Source: Marsupella aquatica (Eukaryota; Marchantiophyta). Taken from it: a stretch of DNA of 64,000 nucleotides. The position numbers were made by a program, and so were the translations under genes. Below, one piece after another: positions 22,598 through 33,705 of the stretch. Below the pieces are notes generated by a model, which made no database searches, was not told the DNA's origin, and saw nothing but the letters and a program-made list of their open reading frames with translations. Every line of letters begins with the position of its first letter. Within the stretch, counting starts at the first letter, position 1. The stretch spans positions 20,770,001-20,834,000 of the forward strand of contig OZ316894.1 in the NCBI GenBank assembly GCA_973895155.1. The letters are read 5' to 3'.

Positions 22598-25500
22598 AAA
22601 CTGGAAGAAATTTAGAGGTCTTTTTTGAAGGAGCTATGACATAAAGAGCATTCTTTTGGGATACCCTGTCTGAGTTGAAAGGTTTGGATGGAGATTTCAT
22701 CTGAGCTTATAACTTCATAAGATGCACTACTATCTGGTTGGTTAGAAAGAGCACTTTTTCTGGCACTGCACTATTTTCTGAAACTGATGCTCAGATGGAC
22801 CACAATGTGTAACTACCCAACTTTAATGGACCTAGCAACTTTTGAGATAATTATGACTATGTCTGACAATCTATTCAAAGCAGTACTTTCTGAGTCTAAA
22901 CGAACAAGGTCTATCTGGGTTGTAGGGGCCATTCAATGTCATTGTTGTGGTACTTCCAAATTGTTTTTCCCCATTCATTGTTCCAACTCCCCCCCCCCCC
23001 CCCACTTTCCCCTACTTGATTTGTTGACCTGTGGGATGTGTAAGTGCCAAACAGTTTTTATCCTTCACTAATAATTTTCATGTTGCAGTAGCTTTCTGTG
23101 CTGACAATCTTCTTTTGTCTTGGCAATCTTTCAGGTCATTGTCCTGCCAACCATCCTTAGTATCAACAATTCTAGTTTAAATCTGTTCATTGTATGGGCC
23201 ACAAGGCTGCCTCTTGCCTCCCCTCCTCAGCCTACTTGCCCTTCTGGAGTTGCCATGTTGTTTGCAAATCAGTCTTTTAACACCTCCCTCCCTACCTGCC
23301 ATTTTGCATGCCACTAATCTTCCAAGTCAGTGTTGTCCCTTGTCATTTGTGTGTTGGCACTCTTTAGTCACAAAAGAGAGTCTGAACCATCCCCTCCCGA
23401 GCCTGCAGAAGAGAAGGCACGGTGCAGGGGAGACCCTATCAAGTGACCCCTAACAATGTTTTCCTAGATATGCAAGTATTATTGTTTTAGATCAATGTAC
23501 TATTACATGTGGGTCCTCAAAAACCTATGTGCACCACTAGAGTGAGTATTGGATATGTATTTATTTCTGAAAGTGTTTTGGGGATCTGCCTTAGTACTCT
23601 ATCTCCTAGAACTGGACAATGCATGAAAGGCAAGGAAGAATCTTTGATAGGCAGTTTCAAAGGAGGTAATGCTGTTATTTGCTTTGCCCCCATCCTTCGA
23701 TTTCTAAGGTTGATCGCTTAAAAATTCCTCACACAACTCCTCCAAAACTCCTTGCCCTAGTTTTGCCCACCTCATTTGGGCTCTACGCAAGTGTAATCAC
23801 AAGGGGATCAATCTCATGCTGAATCTCACTCAACTTTGCCCAGTTTCTTTCCCCTACGCCCTGTTTAAACCACAACTTGCCCTATGTAAGGGAAAGTGTC
23901 CAAGACCTCCCTCTTTTTTCAATCATTGTTCTCCTCTAGCATGCCAGTTTGCTCCACAATTTCAAGAAAAATCTACTTTTAATGGTAACTTTTAATGGTA
24001 CCCGTAGCTTTTGAAGGGCAGTTATGGTTTAACCCAGCTTTGTCTATCATTGCCTGTGACAATTCTACTCCCTCTGTCCATCCCTTTTGTCTTGTCCACC
24101 TGTGCATCACTCCCAAGTTAGGGAGGGCTCTAGACAAACCCTCCTTCCGCCCTTCTTTCCATCTATCTGTCCACAGGGGCAAATAGATTGTCACTTTTCT
24201 TTGTCAAATATTACAACTTGCCATCATTTTGAGATTAATTACTACAGTGTCACTTCTTTTGGTCATGGCTGACGTGACTTAACCCTGGTTACCAGTAGAA
24301 GGTGGGGTGGGAACATGCATGAAACCCTGCCCTAGAGGACCAGCAGTGGGGGTTCAATGACAAGGGAAGTTTGGATTGTTCAATTTGACAATCGTAGGAT
24401 GTAAGATCTCTTGTTGCTAACCAGGGTTCAGTGACTGAACCTACTACGGAGTAGTCATTAATCTGAAAAAGATGATATTCCACAAAAAAAGATAGTAATC
24501 TGGTAAAGCCCAGTTTGTTGAAATTGGCTTCGAGGTTGCTTAACGAGTTCAGGCTAGATGGGGCCACAACCCTTCAAAGAAATGTAAAACTCAGTATAAT
24601 TATGAACTTTTTTAGAGCAGGTGAGTCTTCGTCCCATCAGACAGCAGAGCACTGGCCATCGGTAGTTGTGACAGCAACACACGGATATGCCTCAAACGAT
24701 TACAATTTCAAAAAACGAGATGGAATGATGGGATTGATCGAGCATAATAAACAGAAATGACGGAGAAAATTGATCGAATGCAGAGACTTATATCAGTCAT
24801 TTGCTACATCAAGAACGAAATTAGTTGGGGCACACCAGAAGCACCAGAGTGCTACACGGAAAATTGGCAGATTTCACACAAATTAATTTTGTTCTTGATG
24901 CTACACAGAACGAAACAGTTGTGCTGGTTCAGAAGCTACAGAGAAAATTGGGAGAGTTGACAAAAACGAACCGGTCCAGAATTCTAAGCACCGGAGAAGA
25001 AAGACGAGGAATTGCATGTACAAGAAACTGTCGATTGTCCCAGCAGGAAGCTAACATCTGCGATTCGACGGCCTCTCTGTTCAAAATTGATGCAAAAATG
25101 GGTCTCTAGTGCTACAATTGGCCAAAATCTTGCACTTTGGCACGGGAAAGCTCTCGCTCCAGATGAGCTGCATCCTTCTTCAAACTTGAAGGATGCCCTC
25201 AAGTACACGATACAAGGCGGGTATTATAAACGAGGTGGAAGCATTAGGGCTGATAAGGGTAGTAGACGCGGTTAAAAACAATTTGGAGCAGATAAGGACC
25301 GCTGATTGGTGAGTGAAGAAGACCCTTGGAGAGCTGTTTGGAATGAGAGTTTGAGCTCTAGGGTGTGAAAGATATGGTGCGGGCAAGTTTGCAGAGCATG
25401 TGATGGGCTTCATTAACTGGGATGATTCAAATGACGTCGGTGGTCCTTTCGTCGGTTCCCAAACTATACCTTTACTCTCTCTTCTCTCCTCAGTGGCTCC

Positions 25501-25755
25501 ATGATAATCGCTCCTCCTCGGGAAGTGGTGGCTAAATAGAGAGATACGTCATGTTGAAGCTTCAGTCGTATATAGTGGTCATCTGGCAATAATATCCTCA
25601 TCCTTCTGGGAGAAGTGGATATCTTTTGTGGCCTAATTTTGTGGTGGACTCTTCAGTCATGTAGTGATGTCTCTGACTTCATGGAATTTTATTGAAAATT
25701 GCTAATCCTTTACTGAAGCCGAGGTTTTTGTAATCAATCTGAAGAGATTCTGCTG

Positions 25756-25883
25756 CAGCCAGTATCGAATCCATTTTGACAGAATCTACCCCTCTAGAAT
25801 AGTAATGCCCACAGTAGCACAAAGTGTCAATAACAGAACATCCTGAACGCAATTAATCAAATTTCCCTGCTGATAACGGAGCA
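25756..25883. repeat. Left arm of a 128-bp inverted repeat
   Basis: This arm is the reverse complement of 26089-26217, with a single one-base length difference (gtcaataacag against gtcaatgaacag). It resembles the RpoT intron that follows exon 8 (about 54465-54540), in the same orientation as that gene. Confidence 0.9.
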
Positions 25884-26088
25884 AGATGCCTTAAATATAG
25901 TTCTAGTTTTTTTTTTCGCAGCGAAAGGAATGCCGCTCACTGTTTGGACGGTTTCCTTTGCCTGCTTAAAATTCCAATTCTCCTTTGCCTGCTTAAAATT
26001 CCAATTCCCCAGAGCCACTTCATCAGCTGTTCTAGGTTTCTCAGGAATCGGACCTGGAATTCAGCTGCAGCAGAATCCAGTGACAGGA

Positions 26089-26217
26089 TGCTCCGTTATC
26101 AGCAGGGAAATTTGATTAATTGCGTTCAGGATGTTCTGTTCATTGACACTTTGTGCTACTGTGGGCATTACTATTCTAGAGGGGTAGATTCTGTCAAAAT
26201 GGATTCGATACTGGCTG
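26089..26217. repeat. Right arm of the 128-bp inverted repeat
   Basis: Partner of 25756-25883. The loop is 205 bases and contains the inverted RpoT exon 8 fragment. Transcribed from either strand it would fold into a long, nearly perfect hairpin. Confidence 0.9.
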
Positions 26218-26419
26218 GTTTGACAGGATGTTTGCCAAAAGTTCAGTGCGTGTCTCCTTTTTTCTCCATGAGAACCAATCATTTGGCTTTAATGAAGCTT
26301 GCTTCTAAAATCCGTGACTTGATACAGGATGGGTCGTGTAATGATCTTCAAAATCAAGCAGCATTAAGCTAGCATAAGGTGAATTAATCTCTCCATTTTT
26401 GGTGGTTTCAAGTCTCCTC

Positions 26420-26758
26420 GATAGGTGTTAGGACCATGAAAAGATCAACTGCAGGTCATGTATTTGCCGCCCCAGGAGATTTTACCCAGACAAGGCTTGC
26501 ATAGTCATCTTATCCCTAAAGCCCGCTGGATAGGTATTAGGGCCCTTTAAAAATGCAGGTCATGTACTTGCCGGCCCAGGAGATATGTTGTAGTAGCCAG
26601 ACAAGGCTTGTATAGTCATCTTATCCCTAAAGTCTGGATGCTTTATAGATATTAGGGCCATGAAAAGATCAAGTGCAGGTCATGTATTTGCCGCCACAGG
26701 AGATATGTACCCAGACAAGGCTTGTATAGTCATTTTATCCCGAAAGTCTGGATGCTTT
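26420..26758. repeat. Three tandem ~110-bp copies inside the pseudogene
   Basis: Copies start near 26420, 26529 and 26644 with gatattagggcc-like sequence and share caggtcatgtatttgccg, then ccagacaaggcttg and atagtcatcttatccc. They lie in the stretch equivalent to the intron between RpoT exons 10 and 11 and are not in the intact gene. Confidence 0.88.
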
Positions 26759-27586
26759 TATACGCTGCAGCAAAAGCTCCTAAATCTCACATATTGGTAT
26801 CGTTGCAGACAGGCGCCGAGTCACTTAATATGAAAGCTGGGCAAAAACGTGCTGATGGTGCTAGTCACTCGCATAGCTGTGAGGCATCTAAACCACTTTC
26901 CCAACTTGGAATTCCCAATACTAAATGACCTTTCGTTTTATCAACTAGTACTGTATGTAGATATGATTCCATGCATTTTACAGACACTGGAACCCTCGCA
27001 GATCTATTCTAGATTCTTGCATATTTACTTCTACTAGTTTACACAATTTGATCGCAAGGACCACTGCAATTGGGCACTCGATTCCACTTGAGTCATCTGT
27101 TGAACAATACCTTCATGTAGGGCTAGAAATGAAAATGATGTTGCAGAAGATCCAAGTACAAATGTCAGTATTGACATATACAGAAAAGCTTATTTTGATT
27201 TAGCAGGTTCGTATGCATGGATTGTGATGGCTGTAAAACTGACCTTGCTCGGTATTTCTAACGGACGTTGGATTGTATACTGCTATTTGTTGTCTGTAGA
27301 CGAGAAGGACTATTATTGGATGTCTGAAGGTTGCCTTCAATTTTGCCTAGGATGGCCAATGCTCTCTGATGGCAAGTTTATCGACAGCTTGTTATGACCT
27401 CAGTATTGTGGGGCGCCACATTCATTGGAGCCCGCAATCAATGAGCAGGTTTAAAGCACATAGTATGGCAAGTATCAGTTTGATATACACACAAAGGGTG
27501 GGAAGCACCATGATGGCCCTATTCAGCTCCTATACAAGAATCTTGAAGTGCTTACAAGACAAAAATAGGTGGCGATAGAATTATCG

Positions 27587-29296
27587 TCACCACAACCATG
27601 CGCTGGCAGCATCGATTACCTTAACCCGGGTGCTAACTAAAGGCATATGCCCAAAGGTTTCAGTAAAATAATTTACACAGTTTGTCCGATGCTCTTTGTG
27701 CCCTGTCAGGCTGCTTATTCCAGTTGATCCAATTTCATATATCCTACCTGCAGAGCAAGTGCAGATTGTATTACAAAATGAAAGAATAGCCAGAGTGGAT
27801 ATTTCATAAAAACTTCACATATTTCACAATTGGGTGAGTTTCGAGGGTGCGCTATCATACCTTTCACCCAGATGGGGGGTGCATGAGTTGCATTAGCAAC
27901 TAAGAAGGACATGGCAATATCCTCACAATTCCTGCAAACCATGCAACAGACCCCAATTATTAAACAGATTCGCTGATGCATTTGCAGACCATCATGACCT
28001 AAAGGAACTCAACGTGCACACGACTAAGCCAAACCAGATCAAATTTACAGGAACAATCATACCTTTCTCGCTTTACAAATTCCAAAAGTGGAGTTGGCAT
28101 TTGATTTGTGTACATCGCTAGGTACTTCTTGTGGATGAAGGAAGCTTTTGTTAGCACCATGCTATAGGTTCCCGTCCACCACACTGACCACCAGCCACCG
28201 TACCTGTAACGCTCCAGTCCGTATTCCTGCTTTCATTTCAAACACAACACTTCAGCAAGTCCACATACATTGAACCATTGAGAAGTTAGAGCTGTCCTCT
28301 GGGTAGAGGGAAAATGCAATCCGTACAGTTTTGGTGGAGTTAAAGTGAAAATTACCGTCTTGTGTGCCCAATGCATCCTGGGCACGAAACCTACAGTTTG
28401 ATCTGGAGCACTGAGCCACACACGGAACGCCAAGTCCATAGTCTGACACGGGACCAACACATCATCGTCGATAGAAAAGAGGGCATCAGTTTCAATATCT
28501 TGGATAGGTTTGAATCTGTTGTTCAGCTCATCCACCTCATTGATGTTGAATTTGAGCTTGACTTTGTGATCCAGACTTTCGCGCAGCTTTGCGGAAAGTG
28601 CTTTAGAAGGTTTTTCAGGTTCGCTCCAGATGACATTGATCGCATCCACATTGTTGCACGTCGCATAATGGGCCACTGTCTGCTTCAAAAGCTCGTAGCG
28701 CTTCCAAGTGTTGATGAGTACTGTATACCTATGCCTGCTCCGGCACCACATATCAAAATTAGGTGGACCCATCTGCTAAACCCAAAGCTCCAACTAAAAT
28801 CTCTACGTGAGAGCTGTGCACTAAATGAGAATTTGCTGGACCCATCTTGCCAAACCAGCGCTCAACCCAAAATCCATAAATTCTCCATTCGTGGTCAAAA
28901 CATCCATCATCTCGATTTGACAAACAGTGACGGGACGAAAGGAAAGGAAAGAAAAGCCAGAGCAAAAGAAAGGAAAGAAAATGAAAACTCAAGCAAAGAA
29001 ATGCAAAAGCTAAAGCAAAAGGAAAAGGAAAAGGAAACGACACCACACCTCGTTGACAGTTCGGGCGATAGAAGGCGTTGATCTCTCGGAACATTCCATC
29101 CCATCATAGACGTAGCATGGCTGGTGCAGTAGATGGTGAGCAGCACGACGATGAGCCCCACGACGAACTTGAACTTGCAGGATCCAGTGCTAAACACCGC
29201 CAGACGCCCTCGAAGCGGAGAGCGCTGGCCTTTCATACCCTTGTCCTTGAATAATGACAGCGACGAGAACGATCCAAAGGTGTTTATGGATCCCAT
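27587..29296 (-). CDS. GT64 glycosyltransferase, EPC1/exostosin-like (5 exons)
   Basis: Exons (- strand) are 29296-29049, 28734-28356, 28226-28063, 27931-27861 and 27747-27587. All use GT..AG and stay in phase, giving 340 residues, the size of single-domain plant GT64 proteins. Residues about 43-59 (FVVGLIVVLLTIYC) form a signal anchor, so this is a type II membrane protein, probably in the Golgi. The GT64 domain runs from about residue 84: YTVLINTWKR, NNRFKPI, the metal- and sugar-nucleotide-binding SIDDDV (Asp 172-174), GFVPRMHW, YGGWWSVWWTGTYSMVL, NCEDIAMSFLVAN and GSTGISSL. Plant members such as EPC1/GMT1 add mannose to glycosyl inositol phosphoceramides and affect cell adhesion; this substrate is inferred from family only. 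The start is the first in-frame ATG. Exon 1 uses a weak donor (gtgtgg), and intron 1 contains a long purine tract (pyrimidine on the coding strand). Confidence 0.93.
28925..29042. repeat. Purine-rich low-complexity tract in GT64 intron 1
   Basis: Repeated ggaaa/aaagg units make this strand almost pure purine. On the coding strand it is a long polypyrimidine stretch just after the 5' splice site, where it could influence splicing. Confidence 0.75.
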
Positions 29297-30349
29297 TCCA
29301 TCGCTCTGCTCTCTCGCCACTCCTCCCTCTGATGGAAATCAGCATATAGGAAGAAGCGAGGGAGCCCACAACAACAACAGACTCCGCTGTTTCACGACGG
29401 ATTCAGTGACGAGAGTCTCAGCAAATCGGGGCAAAAGACACACCGACACCGAAAACGGGCAGCCTCAACGCGGAATGTACGTTCCGAGAAGACGGAGAAG
29501 TCACCACTCCACCACACACAACTCACGAGGACCAGCGTTGTTCACAACGACGTCTGTCATACGACGAGTACTTTCTACTCGGCAGCTCCCGCATCGAAAT
29601 CAGCAGCACATAGCAGGAAGAACGAGGGGGAAGAGGGGGAAGAGGCGGAACCAGCCACAATTCAATCCTCTGTTTCACAAGAGGGAAAGAGAGAGCAAAT
29701 CGGGCGAAAAAGAGAGGACACCGACACACGAGGCGAGCGAACGGGCAGGTTGAGAGAGAAATGCACCGTCCGACAACACCAATCCAGCAACAGCGGAGGA
29801 GGGGGAGGAGCAGTAGAGTAGTCGGCACTCAGTCGCTCACTACACACGAAGAAAACTTGTCGAGTAGTCAGCACTCAGTCGCTCACTACTCAAGAAGAAA
29901 ACTTGTAAAACAGGAAATCTCTCGAAGCTTTTGATGAGTTCATCATTCTTGCGACTCTACACACATCTCTGTGCGTAGAAGTTTGGATTATCCTGAGCTG
30001 TGGAAGCGCTCTCTCAGCATCATCAATGACGCCAACAGCCTTACTGCTACACTGCGTCACTGCTGCTCCTCCGTATTAATGTCCATGGGCGATCTTGTTT
30101 TGGCACTGGTGAATACTCTCACAAGTGCCCTTCTTTTTTAGTTGGGTTTCTCGTTTGGGGCGCACACATGTCGCCCTCTTAAGCCAAGCTGGAGGGTGAT
30201 TGTGGACGGGTTGGATCTGAGAATTCGACTTCTCAAAAAAGGACATCAATGTGGCCTTTTACTCTTTCAAATGCTGGGATGAGTAAATGACCTTTCTCCA
30301 TATTTGGATTACTTGGACTCCAAACACGGTGGAACCTTTAACTCATCGA
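29297..30349. other. Region upstream of GT64, no gene seen
   Basis: This should hold the GT64 promoter and 5' UTR. Open frames at 29133-29753 on the + strand are low-complexity, Arg-rich and lie partly antisense to GT64 exon 1. A short duplication (agtagtcggcactcagtcgc and agtagtcagcactcagtcgc) lies at 29816-29880. Confidence 0.5.
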
Positions 30350-30850
30350 GCTTGAAGCATGGAGCCAGGACCATGGACAGTCTCGTTGTTTCCATTTGTT
30401 TCTAATTTGGGAAATTAGATATCATGTTCTCAATTACCGTATAGTTAGCCATGAAAGCATGGACCATGGACAGTTTCGTTTTACCATTGATTTCTAATTT
30501 TGGAAAATTGGACGGAAAGTTAAGTTATCAATTAATGGATAGTTAGGCTTGAAAGCATGGACCATAGACAGTTTGGCTTTTCCATTTGTTTCTAATTTTG
30601 GGTCTAATTTTGGGAAATTAGATACCATGTTCTAAATTAATGTATAGTTAGCCATGAAGCATGGACAGTTTCGTTTTTCCATTGGTTTCTAATTTTGGAA
30701 AACTGGACAGAAAGTTCTCAATTATGGATAGTTAGGCTTGAAAGCATGGACCATACACCGTGTGGCTTTTCCAATTGTTTTTAATTTTGGAAGATTAGAT
30801 AAAATGTTCTGAGTTAATGGATAGTTTGGTTTTACTTTGTGTACTTTTCA
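30350..30850. repeat. Degenerate ~100-bp tandem array
   Basis: About five units each carry gaaagcatggaccat, then acagtttcg/ggcttttccatt, then gtttctaattttggaaa and gttctcaattaatggatagtt. A diverged fragment recurs at 31930-32160. Confidence 0.8.
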
Positions 30851-30869
30851 GAAGGGAAGATTTCTTTTG

Positions 30870-31785
30870 GTAAAGACTTTCTTGACTTTTCTCTTTGTAT
30901 ATTTGAGTGTATTAATTCTCCATAATGCACCCCTTTTTTTGATGAGGGGATTATACAAAACACCATAAATATAGTTAAAGTAAAAATTAAATATAGTTTT
31001 ATCACACAAAAATTAAATTAAATTTAGTTAAGATCTCAAGATGATAACCAAATCTTATATGGTGATACCAACAAAATATCTATGAATAGAATCTAATATA
31101 ACTAAACAACCCGTATATTTTTGGCCAATTCCATAGCAATCACTTCTTGGATGACCCTTTAATTTGATTTTACTATTTTAGGGATTCACTTTTTCTTGTT
31201 TGTTATCGAAAAGTCATTCAAGTTTTTACGTACAATAATGTCCTAGTTACGAGCATTATGAAAATAATGCCCTCAAAACTCGGGCTACTGCCCTCATTTT
31301 TCAAGGCATTATATTCCACAATGCCCTCTAACCAGGACATTATCCTATTCGTAAAGACTTTTGTGACTTTCCTCTTTGTATATTTGAGTGCATTAATTCT
31401 CCATACCGCACCCCTTGTTTTGAGGAGGGGATTATACAAAATACCATAAATATAGTAAAAGTAAAAATTAAATTTAGTTTTACCATAAAAAAATAATTAA
31501 ATTTAGTCAAGATCTCAAGATGATAACCAAATCGTATATGGTGATACTAACAAAATATCTATGAATTAAATATAATATAACTAAAGAAAGTATATTTTTG
31601 GCCAATTCCATAACAGCCACTTCTTGGATGACCCTTTAATTTGAATTTTCTATTTCAGGGATTCACTTTTTCTTGTTTGTTACCAAAAAGTCACTCAAGT
31701 TTTTACATACATTAATGTCCTGGTTACGGGCATTATATCCCACAATGCCCTCTAACCAGGACATTATCCTATTCGAAAGTGAAAC
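30870..31785. repeat. Tandem duplication, period 481 bp
   Basis: Copy 1 (30870-31350) and copy 2 (31351-31785) match along their length, from gtaaagactt to ctaaccaggacattatccta. Each ends in a hairpin. In copy 2, 31714-31726 (aatgtcctggtta) and 31753-31765 are exact reverse complements, extended inward by gggcatt/aatgccc. The shape suggests a small non-autonomous DNA element or foldback unit. Confidence 0.82.
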
Positions 31786-31999
31786 GTCATTCCAAAAGTA
31801 ACAGGTCACTTTTTTTATGAATATGAACTGATTGATGACTTTACTCACTTCATCTAGAAGTGCAGGACAAACTCTAAGTCCATCTGGGATTTATAGTTGG
31901 TTTTTTCATTTGGTAATAAATTTAGGAAATTGGACGAAATGTCTCAATTTGAAGGGCAGAGGAGTGGACCATTCACTGTTTAATTTTTCCATTTGTTTC

Positions 32000-33705
32000 T
32001 AATTTTGAGAACTTACAAAAGATGTTATAAATTTTATAAATTTCAAAAATCCCCTCCCATTTACAAATCGGATGCACAATGAAAATCACACCATTAGCTA
32101 CCTGAAAGTCCAATGGACAGTTGGGTGTTTCCAATTTGTTTTAATTTTGGGAAAATTAGATAAGATCTTCTCAAGGTTATCAAATTTCTGAAATTATTGC
32201 CAAAATGTCCTCCAGGTTTAGAACTCACTTGCTGATGAAAGTACGTTACACTGAAATGGATGGCCTGAAGAATCATTATATTTGTGCTTCAACAGTTCGT
32301 TAAAGCCCTCCTTAGAGGTTTTGTTTGTATTTTGTACTGCAATTGTGTGGCATAATGCTAAGAGACATATGTGACCTTCCTATACAGATGTTTGAATGTC
32401 CTATGCAAGTTTTCAGCAACCCAAACAATAAATAAGAAAAATAAGAGTCAGGCTGCAATGTCCCCCAAAAGTACCACTGACTGGTGGACCTGCTCTAAGC
32501 TTTATCATGGACAATGCCTTCGAGAGGGCTTCCAGTGCAAACCTTCCCAGGCCTCCCCAACAACAACCCTTTCACAACAATAACCTCACGGGTCTAATAT
32601 CACGCACAAAGTTTTGGGGGAATAACACATTAAAACATAAGTAAAAGTTTTAATCACGGACTTTTTAACAGGTATTTTTTCAAATTTTAAAATCTTCTTA
32701 TAATTTTCAAAAATCCGCAAAGGTGTTTTAAACAATCTTCTTATAATTTTACACAATCTTACACATAAACTAATAAGTCTTTCCGGCAAAATCCAATAAA
32801 AAAAACTTTTACTTATTTTTGCATTATGGGTGGGAAGAAAATAAGTGAGGACCTTGGAATACCAGCAATAGTGATCAAAATGATAATATTTTTGCAACAC
32901 TAACAACCCAACCAAAATGAAGAGACTTTTGCATCTTTGAAGTATGACAAACAATCTTGTGCTTTTTACTCTATTACAGTATTCCAAAATTTAACATTTT
33001 TCACGCAATCTAAAAACTATGAAGCAAAACATAGAAGAGGAGACCCAAAAACTGGAAAATGGAGGGACAATCATCATGGAGAAAGTGGGACACACATGGA
33101 TGAGAAGATAGGGAGTGCAAAGCTCAATGGATGAGAAAAGGGGATGCATTTCTAGCTTTATGCAACAAATTCTTTTACATATCTACATCTTTTATTTCAT
33201 AACATCCTTTGCACAACAATATACTTTTTGCAATGTCATCTTTTGTACATCTTTTGCACAAGGACATCCTTAATCTACACAAAATCATTTTTTATGTAAT
33301 GTAATTTTTTGGGTAACAACGTCTTTACACAAGAGCATCTTTTGCATAATAATATTTTTGGTATAATGCACAGGTTTTGAGCTAGTTCTGCATAATAACC
33401 AATGACCCCAAAATTTAAATATGTTTTATAGAGCTCTTAATGGCTGATGATAGGAATTATATAACATTATCAAAACTAAACCTTGCAACACTTTATGGTT
33501 CCATTATTGGATCATTCCAAACTAGTCAGAGTTACTTTAATTGGTTAATCAACAGTGGAAAAAAGGTGGAATTATCATGATTTAACAAAAAATAGTGATA
33601 GAGTATCCAATTCTATCATTTTGGTGCCCTTCAAGCCTGCATTTGACCTAAGGATGCACTACACAACAACGGCACGCAAAAACCTTCAAATCAGGTTGGA
33701 CTCTT
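32000..33705. other. AT-rich intergenic, no gene seen
   Basis: No ORF has protein-like composition. Bases 33170-33370 hold loose repeats of cttttgcacaa and catcttttg. Confidence 0.55.

Larger units (their letters stand above)
19934..25755. other. Mostly non-coding
   Basis: Apart from the hypothetical ORF at 21777-22253 and the GC-rich inverted repeat at 22.5 kb, nothing is firmly supported. Bases 21760-21466 (-) read open after a possible acceptor at about 21766 and encode an acidic stretch (FVLKDKMFSIFDGTTHFLMD), but the frame is lost soon after and no join to the ORF upstream keeps phase. Bases 22,960-24,200 are C/T-rich and low in complexity. Confidence 0.5.
25925..27465 (+). pseudogene. 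Rearranged, unprocessed RpoT pseudogene
   Basis: Several blocks match the intact RpoT gene at 50.6-58.4 kb. Bases 25925-26078 match exon 8 with its upstream intron end, but on the - strand. On the + strand, 26219-26390 match the end of intron 9 and exon 10 (QDGSCNDLQNQAAL), 26749-26930 match exon 11 and its intron, 27121-27240 match exon 12 and its intron, and 27380-27465 match exon 13 (FIGARNQ). Intron sequence is kept, so the copy arose through DNA, not a messenger RNA. Exon 9, which holds the first catalytic Asp, is absent, and stops and indels break every exon. A 27-bp tandem duplication sits inside the exon 8 block (25954-26007). The exon 8 block is flanked by inverted arms, so it may have been flipped by recombination between them. 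Confidence 0.82.

Noticed and set aside
25012-25275. 87-codon + strand ORF that looked vaguely like a prenyl-synthase start
   Set aside because: The expected Asp-rich motif and the GGKRVRP-type segment are absent, and the frame ends at once. The likeness is too weak to report.
28362-29081. 239-codon ORF on the + strand
   Set aside because: It lies antisense to GT64 exon 2 and intron 1. Its Lys/Glu-rich end is only the translated purine tract. The - strand shows clear GT64 motifs and splice phases.
29133-29753. 206-codon Arg/Ser-rich ORF on the + strand
   Set aside because: It starts antisense to GT64 exon 1, has low-complexity composition and no recognisable domain, and no supporting splice or start signals.
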